From the NCBI RefSeq assembly GCF_048771995.1, contig NC_133034.1, positions 885,501 through 949,500 of the forward strand: 64,000 nt of DNA. Direction: 5' to 3'. This DNA comes from Taeniopygia guttata (Eukaryota > Chordata > Aves > Passeriformes > Estrildidae). The position numbers and the translations under genes were made by a program. This document shows, in pieces, positions 49,101 to 63,163 of the stretch (positions are counted from its first letter, which is position 1; each line of letters opens with the position of its first letter). The notes beneath the pieces are model-generated. The model was not told the DNA's origin. It was given only the letters and a program-made list of their open reading frames with translations, and searched no databases.

Positions 49101-52100
49101 GAGCTCCCAGGACCATCCCTGTCACCACCTGGGGACACAGCCCCAGGGCAGGCCCTGTGCTCCCAGAACTGCCCTGTCGCCCTTTGGACACAATTTATAC
49201 CTTGAATGGGCTCTGCCAACTAACACAGTAGTATGTAGACATTTGTGTATACACAAGAAAAAAAAAAGGATTAAAAAAAATACTTTTTTTTTTTTTTTTA
49301 ATAAAGCCTTCCCTTCTCTAGCAAACACTGGTCTCTATGCAAAAAAAAAAAAAAAAAAAAAAATCCTTGATAACAACTTATTAGAATCATCCCCTCAGAT
49401 CCTTACCAATGCTCGATCTTCAAAGAATACTCAAGCCTTTCATTTTTGATAGGTAAGTAGTTTGATCAATATTTTCAACACTGATCAAGGCCAAGAGCAA
49501 TTTCATCTCTAACCTTTCTCTAAACTGAATTGGAATCTAAGCAAGTGTATTACTCAGTTACTTTGTTTGTGGTAAGCAGATTCAGCTGAAGGAGATAGAG
49601 GCTTTCAGTGGTAACTAATACTGTTCAACTGATAATACTTTATATGTATCTCACATAAACATTAGTACAGCATGAAATGCTAAACTTTCTCTAGGAAAAA
49701 AAACCCCATTAAATAAGTCTAATTTTAGATCCCTTTTTTAATACTTAAGAGCTTTTTTATTACTTGAACTGATGATTGCTGTTGTCCTGATAATTTTTTA
49801 TTCTACAAGATGTTTTATGCTCACAATATTCTAAGTGTGAAGCACTAATTAGAAGTAGAAAACCAGCCTATTCTTATCATCTTTTTCCTGTCCGTATTTA
49901 TTAGGGGAAATGTCTTTCCTGGAAGAGGTGTACATTGTCCCCTGTTGTCTGGGAGGCTGGCTGAGCGTGGGCACTGTCACCTCCCGCTGCTCACTGCTAC
50001 CAAGAGGGAGTTGTTCCCACAGCCAGGACAAGCAGCAGAGGCTGGACCTCCTGAGCCAGGAATGAAACACTCCCTGGGGCTTTGCCTCAGCCTGTCCTGC
50101 TGTGATGTTTGCTTTGTTCCAGCCATACAACACTCCCTGTGCTGGTCCAGCAGAGCTCCAGATGTGAGAGGCAGCATAGCTGCACTCACCACTTCTCCTG
50201 GCTGGAGGTTTCAGGTATCTCTAATTGGACAAGGATAACTCTGTTTGCCCACACGAGGCTGGTGTCTGCTGTCAGTAACAACCTTGTCTCATGTGGCTGT
50301 GGCCACCAGAACAGCTCCAGCAGGATGCTCTCAGTGCTCACTCCCCACTTCTGTGTCAGCCATCAGGACTTTGTTGCTGCCAGGAAAATAACAAGGAATG
50401 AAGTGTAGAGAACATTAGTGTGACTATAAAAATGTACTGCCATACTTCACATCACTGGAAGAAATTGCAGCTCAACTATTGCAAGCTCTGTGGCAATCCC
50501 ACAGACTTGCCTTTGGCTTTGAGAAGACCATTTTGGCTTTATCCCTCTGCAGCAGACACTTTAAAGCATGTCATACAATCTGGGGGCTTTTTTACCTTTT
50601 GTTTCTTCCCCTGATATTACAAGAGAAAACACATAAAAGAATAAGTTCCCTTTCCCAAACATCTCCAGAGCTAACAGGAGCTCACCGAATGCTGTGTGCT
50701 GTGCAAACACAAACTTAAGACAATTTTATAGGGCCTGTTATTTACCCAGCTATAACAACTTCTTTGTTAGAGGATGGCACTGTAATTACCTGCTGTTATC
50801 ATTAATAGCTTGAGTCAGTGGTTAATGCAGAGGTGACAAATCACTGAAATTCCTGACAGTTTATGGCTTTTAGCACTAAGGAATGTTTCTTTAATTTGCT
50901 ATCCCTTGTGTATATCATATTTCCTTTAAGTATCTTCTGCTCTCTCACATACACATCCCCACTCATAATTAAACATACCTGATCATAATTTATTCATATT
51001 CAACAAATTACCAAATTCCTGTTGTTTAGTGACGGTGCCTATTTGGAAAGTGGTGGAACAAGGGGAATGTTTCTAACTGAGGAGTACCACAGTAAGGACT
51101 TCAGTCTTTTTATGTCCATTCTGAAACATCAGCCAGCAAATGAAGAAAAAGTACACATCTGCTTGAATTTGCCAGCCATTGGAAGGATAGGGGGAACTGC
51201 CAGTACCCTCAGCTCCACTCCAAAAAGTGGAATCAGAAATGTTTCAGGTCAAAAGCAGGAAAATACTGTGCTCTCCCTGCAAACTCCAGGACCCATGTTC
51301 CACTTGCATAACGTTACAGGCACACATACAAGGACCCGTCTCCAAAACTGGTGTTGCCTGTGCACACCAGAGTGCTGCAGGGCACAGACCCTGCCCTACA
51401 AACACCAGGATGAGAATACAGAACACATTGCCAGCCTCGGCCTGCCCTTCCCTATCAGGAGAGTTTTGCTCCACAGAGCATGGGATTCGCCCTGTCTATA
51501 AACATAATTTTCCCCATACAATGAGGTTTATTTGCTCACCTTCCTGCCCCATGCTCACAAAAACACACTCCCTACCCTTCCCCCCGCATTTGAAATGGAA
51601 TGTAAGCCCTTGTGTTTTAAAAGGTCAGTCACTTTTGGAAGCAATGAGTAGCAACTGTTAAAACAAACCAAACTCCATTTCAAATCCACCATGAAGCAAA
51701 GGAGCAAAAAAAGAATGAAGCAGAAATGACCTTATCCATAACTACAGCCATAAGGCTAGTTAGGATTCCTTCTGAGTAAAAAATAGAGAACAACAACTGG
51801 CAAATGTCAGCCTCATTATCATCAACTCTTTTTAGTAGTGAAACAAAAATTACCCTTAGATCTTTTTTCAACAACCCAGACCATTCTCTTTGTTAGAAGG
51901 CTTTCCATTTCTTTTGAATAACTATCAGATTATGGCAACATCTTTTCTCTTCAGTACTAAAAGCACATGTTTCAGCCTTACCGACTATAAGCACACATTA
52001 TTTGTTTTCCACAAACACTTGATGTTAAACTAGTTGGGACATAATATTGTGAAATACAGTGAGCAGGAAAAAAAAAGGCGAAGCTGAGCAAAAAGAACAC

Positions 52101-53124
52101 TGAATTCAAAGGTAATTTCTTCTCTGTGATACCTACAGTTTTTCATATTTTTCTTCAGAAATACTAAAATACGGAACATTCCAGCTCAATATTGTTTCAA
52201 TTCTGAAACAATTTCATGTAATGCTTGTGTCACTGTTTAAAGCCAAGATTATGCTCTTCAATCTTGAGTCTACAATGTCTATAGATAGAGAACACAGTTG
52301 TCCTTAACCCGAGAGATGTCAATGGGAGTTTTCCAAAGTAATAACTTGGCAAGAAGTCAAATCCTTACCTGCTGCAAATTTCTGAGGCTCCAGTAAAGTT
52401 AACAGAATTGTGCCATTTCATGTGAGCCTGGGCTCTGGCACAATTTAATCCAGACCCTTTAATCTTTCTAGCCAACAGGTCAACTAATGCACGTTTTTAC
52501 ACGGCACTTAAGTGAAAAAAAGGCAGCTTCTTACCTTGGTTTTTTTTGCCTCTGGTACAGTTTTGGTCATTTATTCTTTGATATTCTCCAGAAGTGCATC
52601 CTCAAGTGTACCCCCATCTCTTCTTCAAGGCCAGGGCTTCACGTCCACAGTTGTTATCCCTCCCAGATATGACTCAAAACTTGTTAAAGTCCCTGGGACA
52701 GTGATGGAGCACAGCTGATTTTCCCTGTTCATGGCATAATGAATTGCCCTTTATGGGAAAAAATATCGTATACACATATGTACCTCATATCCAGGTAGGG
52801 CTCAGGGAAAAAGACCAGATGTTGGGTTTTGTAGTGGGTTCTTGTGGGTTTTTCCCTCCACTGTAAAGAAACCTGTGATTGTGATCTGAGGTCAGGATTA
52901 GTTGTCCAAATCCTTCCCCACTTCCATTTGTCCAGCTGGCGTTGCTGAATCAGGAGCACAGGGACATTTGTCCCTTAGAGCTCCCATTTCCCACTTCTCT
53001 GCTACCTAGAGGTACAAATGTGAAGCTGAGTGTTTTGGGTTTCTGTGACCTCAAAACCCCGCATCCAGCATTTCTCCCCAGAAGCAGAGAGATACGCCAG
53101 CACTGTGTGTCACATGAGCCTTGG

Positions 53125-53180
53125 TACAAACCCATTCAGGTTCATCCAGCCCTAGTACAAACCCCTTCGGGTTCATCCAG
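53125..53180. repeat. 31-bp tandem duplication
   Basis: TACAAACCCATTCAGGTTC and TACAAACCCCTTCGGGTTC, each followed by ATCCAGC, 31 bases apart. Two copies only. Confidence 0.85.
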
Positions 53181-55376
53181 CTGTGAAGCCCCTGCTTCAG
53201 CTGCTTCACCAACCTCCAGTGGGCACTCTGGGCTGCAGGACTCACCTCTACATGGATGGGGACAATGATATGGAACTAAACAGAGATGTCTGACACCTGC
53301 CCAAGGAGCAGCAGAGAAGACATCCTGCCACAAGCCTCACTCAGGAAAGATCCCTCAGAGGCAACTCCAGGAGTCAAGGCTATCTCACGCTGCCTATGAC
53401 TCACTAGGGAGCAGCATGAACCAGAAGCATCACATGAGGGTTTTATCATGTGAAGCACGCGAGGAATCCACTCAGCCACACATTTAAGATAAGAATATGA
53501 AGGCTAAGCAGAACATCCCATAAGGTACAGTAAAAGGTCAAAATTCATATTTGAAAAAATGGGAATGTTGATGCTTGCTGCTCCAGAGGGTTGTTATGAA
53601 GCTCAGAAAAGTTCTGTGTGATTCCCTGACATGTCCAATCAATGCCAAGGGTTATTACCTCTACGGAAAGCACCCTCCGGTGTTTCCTGCCAAAGCATGA
53701 TTTACAGAACACACCACAGAGCAAGCCAGAGACAGCTCTGAGAGATGCAGAAACAGCAGCCTGTAACACAAAGGCAGGGAGCTAAAGCCTGCGGTAATGG
53801 CTTCTGCAGAAAGCAGGACTGGGTCAGTGAACAACTGTCCTGGCTTTACAAGGGTTCTAATAAACCTTCCAACGCTTTGCCTTCCATGTTCCATGAGCAT
53901 CTATCCTATACCTTGAATGCTTGCTGGACATGGGAGCTTTACACAAGATAGTTTTCCCCTGGACTTGCAGATACATGGATTATGTTATCTCTCCTCCTGC
54001 GACAGCACCCAAGAAAGTCAGAGCTGAAATCCCAGAGAGCTTCCTGAAGTTCCTCTTCTTGTTGCTTTAGCTCAAGGCAGCAATATATCACTCAGGTTAT
54101 ATCCCTGAAGCTTCTTTTAAAACATTATTACAAACACAGAGGACAACATTTTCCATTTCTTCCTATGAATCCAGGAAATTCAAACACTAAGTCAGTTGAA
54201 GATTATAGCTATGCTCCTAAACACTCCATTCCTTAAATATGGTGCTCATTGGTATTTAGAGTTACTTCTCAGTGATATTCCATCAGAAACCAGACAGATT
54301 CAGGATATATCAAATAAACTTTATGTTATAAGATAGGAGAAATTCTCACAATAATGATACAGCATTTATAACAGCAACTGCTAGAAATGAAAAAATCCAC
54401 AGTGGCCTAACTCATGATGAGAGTCAGTAATAACTCCAATCCAGTGCCAGGCAGAGATGCTATTAACTTGTGACCCAATAAGCTAGCAGCTGTGGACTTT
54501 TTAAGTGAACAATAATGTGTTCACTTAAAAAAAATGAGAAAAAAACCCAAACCCCAACAAATTCCACCATAAAAAAATAAGACTGAACATGTTGCTTATA
54601 AAATGTTTACACCCAGTTTACCAATTTGTGCAGTAATGATACTCAGAGTTTGTTTCTCCAAAATGGCTTTGAGATGCTAAATGCAAAACAAGAATTAGAA
54701 GTCTTGGAAACAGCATATAATTGCTACCAAAAAAGAGACGGCATCAGCATATCACACACACCCAATGAAATCCATATGGCCATGGCTATTTTCAGCTGTC
54801 TCCCTAAATTCCCTTTGGTCCTTTCTTCGGGGCTGATGTATTCATGTTCCAAATGACATCTCCTGTAACTGTGTTTCATGGCACAAAATGGGGCCACTCT
54901 GAACTCAGAAGTAAAGGAAATCAGCAATTTGGGACCTGAGAGCATTATCTGGAGGAGAGGAAGCATAGAAACGCCCGGGAAGGTCGGGAAGCAGTGGGTG
55001 CAAAGTGAGGGCCCGGAAGGCGTGAGAAAACGGTGGGAACCAATGTCACTGCTTTGGGGTGGGATGAAGCAGAACAGAAAAGTGCCCTCCAAAATTTCCT
55101 TATCCAAAGATTTCAAGATTCCAAAAGGAACAAAGAAGAGGCCTGGATTCACTGAAGTTACCTGAGTACATGTCTGACTTAATGAGCTTTCCAGTTTGTT
55201 TTAAGAGTCTCTGCATGTCACAACTCTTTGACATTTATTTTTATGATTATGTTAGATTCCTGCTCTGGAAACTTTACTTCCCCCAAAGTTGCTGTTAAAG
55301 CTCAAAAAAAACCCAGTTTGTTTGTTTATATCAGTTTTGTCAAAGACCAAATACAGGAACTTGGTTTCTTTATTAA

Positions 55377-55470
55377 AAATAAAACAAAAAAAAAACCAAA
55401 AAAAAAAAAACCCAAAGCCAAAACAAAACAAAAACACAAACAAAAAAACCAAATCAAACAAAATTTGGTT
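55377..55470. repeat. A-rich CAAAA/AAACC low-complexity tract
   Basis: About 95 bases almost free of T, made of A runs broken by C, CC or CCC. Similar tracts occur near 6.6, 18.2, 21.7 and 60.6 kb. Confidence 0.85.
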
Positions 55471-58400
55471 TTCTTCTTATTTTGTTTGTTTTCCTAATAG
55501 AAAAAGTTAATCAAACTGTGTTTTTTAATATTTTAAGATATTGAAAACTGATACAAACAACCTTATGAACATCATATGATTGGAGTGTTGGGATTTCCGG
55601 AGTGTCTAAACACAAAAAAATGGATATTGCCCTTTTCCCAAACCTGAAGTCTGACTCTCACTGGATGACCAACTAAGACAAACTCTTTAAAGAAAAGGGA
55701 TTGAGATCAGACCTTCCCAGGGGTCTGTTCTGGTGGAGTTGAATGGAAAGCCCTACTGATGTCTGAGGAGAAAGGGAAACTGGAAATGTGTCCTCATGTA
55801 AGAACAAGTTGTCCAAAGAGCAAGAATAATTAATCAAACTGCAAACTGTCAGCCAGACCTGACCTTTCTCAGAGAGAAGAACACTGAGAACTGGTATTTG
55901 TTTCACTCATTATCTTTTTCTGAGTTAATGGCACCCACAGCTAATGAGAGGCTCAGTCAGTAGTTTCCAATCTGGCTACTTTTTGAAGTCAAAAGCACAA
56001 AGAAAGTTACAGGTAAGAAGACACACAGCTAAAGAGGATGTGAAACTGAAAGTTTTGAAATATTAACCAGAGTCTCATGTTCGATGTGAAAAGCCTTTTT
56101 CATATGACATATGATGGGCATTGTTTATAGAACAGAAATCTTGAGACAGGAAAAACTCATCTCTCTCCCTCTTTGTGTCTTTCCTGAAGAAGCTTCCAGA
56201 CCCACATGGCTTCTTGGCTTTTCTGTGTCTGCAAAGAATGCTGAAAACGTAACATTTTCACAATATAACCCAGTTTCACCTTGTTCGGTCCTTGACATCT
56301 GATTTTACGTACATGTATATGTTTAAAGCATGGCCATTTAGACCATTGCCTACAAAGAGTATTCTATCAGGCCCCCAAATTGCAGGAAGTCTAATGTACT
56401 AAATAGTTCTGTGCTCCAAGAAGACGTAAAGCTTTTGAGGGCAATTTGTAGCAAGCCGCCACATGCCAAGCAAACTGCTGTGCAACAAGTGATTGATGTC
56501 CTTGCTGATATTCTCTATTTCTGTGCCAGGTTCCTGCAGCAAATCCTGCAGTAAACTGGCAGCTCCACTCAAGTGAACAAGGCTGGGGTAATTGATCTGT
56601 GCTGGGAATCTGCCTCTTCTCAGCCATGGATTTCTTTGGGTAGACAGTCACCACTAAAATCTGCTCTTGGAGAACTGAGGGAGCTCTGTTTCACACTTAA
56701 ATATCACCACTTCAGTTTGGCTTCCTGTCCTTCAAATTCCTGACATACTTGAAGCCAGAATGCTGCTGAGCTTTTTTCAAGCCAAGGAGATAACACTTAC
56801 TTAGAGCAGTTGGGCACCTAGACCTCCCATAAAAACCATAGAACTCCTGGGCTGAGAGCCAACAGCCTGGAAGATGACATGGGAAAAAATGAAATTTAAA
56901 AAGAAAAATCAAACTGCATTCCTCACTGTTGGGACAGAAGGAGTTTTGCTTCTTGGAGTAGTTTCTTAAGGTGCCAATATGAACAAGGGGCTGTTTAGGA
57001 CAGGCTGAGAGGCAGACATGGACAGAGGTGACAGTTTCTGGATCCACACTGACACAGCAGAGCTGAAGGCTCAGGTGGGGTGGTGAGAAGCTCAGGGGAC
57101 ACTTCTGTAGTCAGTGTCCTGCAGCCTGGGGCTCAAACCTGAGTGCTCACCCAGGAACTGGCTCATGGCATGGGCTTCCCTCACTGGCCTAAAGGGCTCT
57201 AATCCTTTGGCCATTGAACATGGGGGATTTGCATAAAAAATAATGCTAAACTGCTAATGCAGATAAAAATGCTTCAGAATTAATGACAATTAATTGGAAA
57301 CAGTGATTAAGACAAAATTTTCCATCCTGCTTCATCAACCAGTGGTACCATGTTCCCCAATTGTCTTTTACGTGAGATAACCTCTAAAGAGAAACCATTA
57401 ATGCTGTTACTTCTATAGCACAGACACAATATAACAAGTACATGATGTGTGAAACGTTTGGTAGGAGAGGTCAGGAGTCTAAACCATAAAATATGGTAAA
57501 AATATGGTTTATAAATAGATGTAAAAAATATTTTCTTTAGTCTCAAGTTGTAAAATATTCCATGGATGAGATTCAGAAAGGTCACTCCTCACTTTCAGAA
57601 GCTTCTTTATAAAACAGTTCATTAAAAAAAAAAAAATTAGAGATACATGAATGATATTATAAATATTGCATTACTTACAAATACAGTTCTCGGTAGAACT
57701 GGAGAGCCCAGGCCATCTGCTCAAAGTGCCAAGAACACCCCCTTTCCTTCAGTAAATGCAAATAAAGCTGTGCCATAAAGATAGACCCACTGTAGTTTAG
57801 TAGATTTGCTGTTAAAAGGTAAAACCTGCTTGGTTGCCAAGCACCTGGCTGGTACAGTTTTATGAATGAAATGAGTGAGATAACAGCATTTACAAATGAA
57901 TCCTCACCACTAATTTTATGGTTTGTCCTTCTTGCTATTTATTGCCAGGATTACCTCTGAAGGGAGAGAAGAGAAATATTTCTTTTTTTATCTAAACATT
58001 TTGCATGGGTGGTGCCACGTCCATCAGTTGGCAGCTGTAAACCAGCAGAATATTTACAGCAGGCCCTAACAGCAGCCACAGCTGATGGAGACGGCCCTGG
58101 CAAGCTCCTGATGTTTCTCCTTCAATGGGTCTTAGCTAAACTGTAATGTATAAAACATACCTTCAGCACACAGCAATTTGGGCTTGGCTTTTTCCTCATA
58201 TATATTAGATTTTCTTGTATTTAAATGCAGCGTTTCAAGTCCCTCTACTGAATTTTTACAAAAATCTAAGAGAAACAAAACATCAGTCTAAAAGATAAAG
58301 ACAGCACACTCTGTCTGTTTCCATGGATATTTTAAATCAGTTTTATGCTGTCTTTGACAGGGGACTATTAAATCAAAAGCCAAAGATTGAAGTGGCAGTT

Positions 58401-59614
58401 CCAGTAGATTTGAATGAAAGCTAAAAGAACTGCAGTCAAAGAAAGGATCAAAGCCTATCTACTGCTTCAAGACCAGCTCTCTTTTATTTGTAACAATGAT
58501 TTTTAAGCTGTTAAACATTCTCAGCATGGATAGATGCCACTGAAAGGTGCTGGAGTGAGCCCAAATCCAACAGGAGCTCTGCTTGCCTCTGGATGCAGAA
58601 TTCCGACCACAAAAGCTCTCCACAGCTCCACACTCCAAAAGCCCTGAGTGCCACCCCAGGTGACTTCTGTGGGAGGGACACTCACCCTGAGGAGGCTCCA
58701 GCCCCTCATTTCAGATCCCACCCCGGGTACATGAGGAGAGCACAGAGAAAACACAGGAGCAGCTCAGCTCATCAAACAAGCTCACAGCTCACACTCCTAG
58801 CCAAGGAGCTGCTTTGCTCTAAGAGATGATTCAGGAGAAATATAAACCCAGGAAAATGTATTCTTCTGGGTTCCAGCCTTAAACAATAGCAGCTGTTTTG
58901 AGATAAAATTCACATGGACACAGTGGTGTTAAAAAATCCATATTGATTCACCGTAACTTTTTGAAAGATATTTTGTTTTTATAAGACTGTTGTCTGATAA
59001 CTCAATGGAAAATCCTCAAGGCTTTTCTTGAGAAGCACTAATATTTTCTCTGTAAATATATTTCTTTTTTTTCTTTTTCTGCATGCTGTTGTTGATCTTA
59101 AAGACCTTATATTCTCTCACCTGTGAGAATTTAAACAAGCACATGCAAGACAGTGACATTCTGAGCAGTGAACACGTCTCCCTTTCATGGGAGTCCTATG
59201 TCATACCCAGTTAATGACAGCTAAACCTGTATTAAAGAATGCTACAACAGAGCAAAGACCTCAGCATGTCAAGAGCACAGGTTTCCAGAGGGGAGAAAAG
59301 GTTAAAATCAATCATATAAATTCCACTGCTTGCAAAGAAGCAGCTCTATCAGAGTGATACTAGAACTGATGGTTTTACAATAGTTACTGCCACCATCTAC
59401 AAGAATCTGCTGTCTCCTGGTGAAAGTGGGGATCTCACAGGAAGCCTTAGTCAGGATTAGAGAGGAAAGTGAACCAAGAATTGGAGAGTGCTTTGTGTTC
59501 ACAGAAACAGTGTTGGGTCTGTTTATAGCATCCAGTTTGGTTTTCCAATTCTATACACTAGGTGGTAAGAAATGCAATGGATTTCAAGTGGCACCTGCGA
59601 TTATGAATTAAAGA

Positions 59615-60020
59615 TCTTGTGCTGGGGTGGAAAGGCCCACTGGGGGAAGGGTTACAGCGCTCCCTTGGCGAGCCAGTCCTTAAGGCACTGACTGCACTTA
59701 TGGTGAGCAGCGCTCACACCGCAGCGCCTTGCGCCTCACATGGTAATACTTTGTTACTCATCAGCTCAGCTTCTCTCACCCCACTCCTGAGTTACACCTG
59801 ATTCGCTCCTGTGTTTTCCCCACCCGTGCCTTTCCCTATAAACGCCCCATTCCCGCTGTGCTCAGGAGCTGGCTGTCAGTGGCCCTTCACAGCGGTGCCC
59901 CTGCGCTCAGTAAAGGCTTTCTCTGTGGAAGGCCACACAGCGCTCTGGTCTCTCGCTCCACGTCGCCCCACTAAGAGCTGAAAGTCACCAGCCGGGCTGG
60001 GAGACGTGCCTGTGCACCTG
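59615..60020 (+). mobile_element. LTR-like block
   Basis: A GC-richer, CpG-containing block of about 400 bp in AT-rich surroundings. The plus strand has CCCTATAAACGCCCC (TATA at 59836-59843) and AGTAAAGG about 70 bases later as a variant poly(A) signal, followed by a CpG-bearing segment, as in the R-U5 part of bird LTRs. The TG edge near 59619 and the CA edge are guesses. It does not match the 23/45-kb pair. A small CpG-rich promoter is the alternative. Confidence 0.4.
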
Positions 60021-60565
60021 GGCATTCCTTTTCAGGACAGCTTCTTCAGGGATTGGTGCGGCACTTTACCATCAAACCCCGCCGTGGCATTCTTCAGCGT
60101 AAATGTTTCACAGTTCATACAACTTACCCGGGCAAATGTGACTGCTGAGAACTGTGCCTTTCCTCCTGAGCCTCAGCCACTCCCCTCACACCTGGAGACC
60201 AAGGGACCTGGCTGTGTCATCAATAACTTCAGCTCCTGATTTAGATCCAAACTGCAATGGTTCTGCAGTTATCTGGTTTGTGTTAATAAATTACATCAAC
60301 TAATTCAAACTCCCTAAGAGAGAAAGAGTCCAGATCAGAGTTATTAGTATACATTTCAATTTTCTGATTTTTTTTTCTCATTCTGAGGAGGACTTTTAGT
60401 TATCATACATTTTATCGTATTGGAATTGGGGAAAGAAAGGTGAAAGGAGGGAATGGAAACAAAGAAGAAAACCCCAAATGCACTGGAGAAAATTTGGAAA
60501 AGTAGGAGGCTGGTGGGACAATTTTGTAGCAAAGCTCCTTACAAGAACAGGCTATATTGATACTT

Positions 60566-60712
60566 AAAAAAAAAAAAAAATCAAAACCAAAACCCAAAAA
60601 TATCCCCCACACAACAAAAACAGAAAACTAAATAAAACAGAAACACCACAATAAAAACCCAGTAAAAAGCCAAACACCTCCAAAAGAAAAAAACATAAAC
60701 CAACAGAAAAAA
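60566..60712. repeat. A-rich CAAAA/AAACC low-complexity tract
   Basis: An A14 run followed by about 130 bases of A-rich sequence with C and few other bases. Same type as the 55.4-kb tract. Confidence 0.8.
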
Positions 60713-61424
60713 ATGTTAGATGAAAGCAGCTTTCCATTGCTAGTTGAACAAATTGTGCCATTCCAGCTACCTCCAAAGGCTGCTTTTAACCTGCAGGACT
60801 GTCTTGGGGATGGTTTATTATCCCATCCCATTTTGGGGGTTTTTGGTCTGTTTTGTTAGACCCAGATGTCTCAGTTTGTGCCAGCCCCTATGAGAAAGAG
60901 GAACCATCATGAACAGCTCGATGCTTCAGCACCCTGTCTGCCAGGCCAGAACAGCAAAGGTGCTTCCAAAACAGCTTCTTATCTCTTTCATGATTCAGAG
61001 AACAAAAAAGAGCATAAACCAAAACAATGAGAAAAATATAAAGGAGAACAGAAAAATACATCTGAAGCCAAAAGGTGTTGTCCAGAGATTACATTGGAGC
61101 AGAGGTAGTAAAGAAGAGTAAGTGTGCAACAAAATAGGATGGAGCTGAGGAATTTCCTCTGAGTTTTTAAATGGTCAGCAACATGGAGCAGTTACATAAC
61201 ACAAATGAGTTATAAGCAGTGACAGAGATAAGAGTATTGCAATTTAAGATTAGGGGATCTTTTTCTGGGGCAAGAAAAGATTTTTCTATTTTCTTACACA
61301 GACTATTTGTTTCTTAATTTTCCAGGCATTCCAGCCAAGTACTCAGTTGCTTAATCCAGCCGTAGTGGGTTTGTGATATCCCACCCTCAGTACTTACACT
61401 GTTATGAAATGTCTTCCTCTTCCT

Positions 61425-61571
61425 CTAAAAAAGAAAAAAAAAAAAAAGAAAAGGCAATGAAGGAAAAAAGAAAGGAAGAAAAGAAAGGAAGAAAGGAAGA
61501 AAGGAAGAAAGGAAGAAAGGAAGAAAGGAAGAAAGGAAGAAAGGAAGAAAGGAAGAAAGGAAGAAAGGAAG
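61425..61571. repeat. Purine microsatellite (GGAAGAAA)n
   Basis: An A-rich start followed by about 12 units of GGAAGAAA on the plus strand, an all-purine tract of about 145 bp. The lysine/glutamate-rich reading frame over it is a by-product. Confidence 0.95.
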
Positions 61572-63163
61572 ACCCTGTGGGTGTGTAAGAAAATGTCTCA
61601 GATTTTTCTATTTAAATTTTTTTCAATTTAAAAGAGCAACTAAATGATAACATCAGCTGTACATGGGGGTCACCCTGCTCTCCAAATCCCCTCCTTCCCT
61701 TGAGGATGACCCCGGGAAAGTCAGCAGCAGCCAGAGAAGTGTTTTCAGACAGAAGGTTCTGCAAAAACACAAACTGACTGTATTTCAGACTCCCTGGACC
61801 TCTCCAATTTTTCCAGAACAGATCTATGCATAAACACAGTTGTGTTCCCTTTAAAGAGTTGTCTGGGAACACACACAACAATTCCTGCCACACGTGCTGG
61901 CAAAGATAGGGGAGTTTTGGGCCAGGACGGCATCAGAGCAGTGCAGCAATCTGCTGCAGGTAAGGCATCCCTGAAGGAAGGCAGCAAAGCAGGGCACTGT
62001 GTGCTGGAGATGGGAGTTTCCAGCACTCCTTGTCCCAGGAGGGAAGGGAGAAGCAGGGACCTGTCTGCTGGGCTTGAGACTTCCAACAGCCTGTCAGTCC
62101 TCAAAGTCTGACTGTGCTATTGTGTCCAGGGGTCAAAAATGAGATTAGAGACCAGGGAAAGGGAACAGAGACACCAGCCTGGAGGACAGCAGAAGTAAAA
62201 CTGGTACTTCAACATCTCCAAAATCATCTTTACTTCTGCCTCAAAAAGGTAAATGTTTGAGTCAGAATCTCTAAGGGAGTGTCAGAAAGTCACAAGTTAG
62301 TGTTCTGTCTTTGTTCCAAAGATCCACAGATAAATTGTACCCGGTTCCCAGAGGCAGATCACTGGCTCAGAAATTCACTTGGACAAGCAAAGAGCATAAG
62401 ATACTTCCAAGATTTAATGGTTACAAGGTGAAAAGATAATTTTCTGGAAATATTCTGCAGTGGGCATCCCATCACTTACATGAAATTTGTAGAGAGCAAA
62501 CAAAGAAAAGTGAGCAACAGAAGGAAAGTGAATTCATCCAGAGATGTGGTTGCAAATTCAGAATCCATTCAGTGAGCTCTGGCACAAGCATTGGAGCCAT
62601 CAGTGACCCCTGGTATACTCCTCTGACATTTCATCTCATGTACAGAAGAGGCTCATCTAGAGCAACCACGTTGCTTGTGCAGATTCTGCTCCACCTGATC
62701 ACCCCCTCACACAGAAAACTGTAATAGACAGCAAAGAAAGAATACAAATTTAATGTTAAGGCACATGAGATGTTTAAAAACATAATTTTTTATGTTCATC
62801 AGGTGTACCAATTATTTAAGGTATGCATTAGAGAAACTTTAGACATGTTTAAACAAAGTATTTGAAAGGATCTAAAGAATTTTATCATATTTGCAGTACA
62901 GATAGCATAAGAAATTCCACATAAGTTTAACAGTGCGGGATCGGGTCACAAAAGAGCAGGTGAGATTTAGATTAAGGAACATACAGGGCCACCCACATAC
63001 CAAATAATTTCCCACCCCACTCATATACTCTGTTGCTTGTTCTAAAAGGAAGAGCCTGGGGTAAATGGTTCCATGTGAACCTGGCCCTCAGAACCCTGCA
63101 ACACAGCCCTGCAGTGCCTCACACATGGACAGAAATATGGGGCTGCTTCAGCAGCAGAGCAGC
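61572..63163. other. No gene recognised
   Basis: AT-rich DNA with short, unsupported frames. Confidence 0.5.

Larger units (their letters stand above)
46481..59614. other. No gene recognised
   Basis: About 13 kb of mostly AT-rich DNA. It contains an A23 run at about 49341-49363, a 31-bp tandem pair at 53125-53180 and a CAAAA-rich tract at 55377-55470. Open frames up to about 160 codons (48717-49205 and 51022-51501) show no domain, repeat-derived signature or splice context I can support. Confidence 0.5.

Noticed and set aside
48717..49205. 162-codon plus-strand frame
   Set aside because: No recognisable motif. Composition changes midway and there is no promoter or splice evidence.
51022..51501. 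159-codon plus-strand frame
   Set aside because: It starts without context, has no domain and overlaps another open frame. Length alone is not convincing in 64 kb.
61373..61588. Lys/Glu-rich 71-codon frame
   Set aside because: Product of the GGAAGAAA microsatellite.
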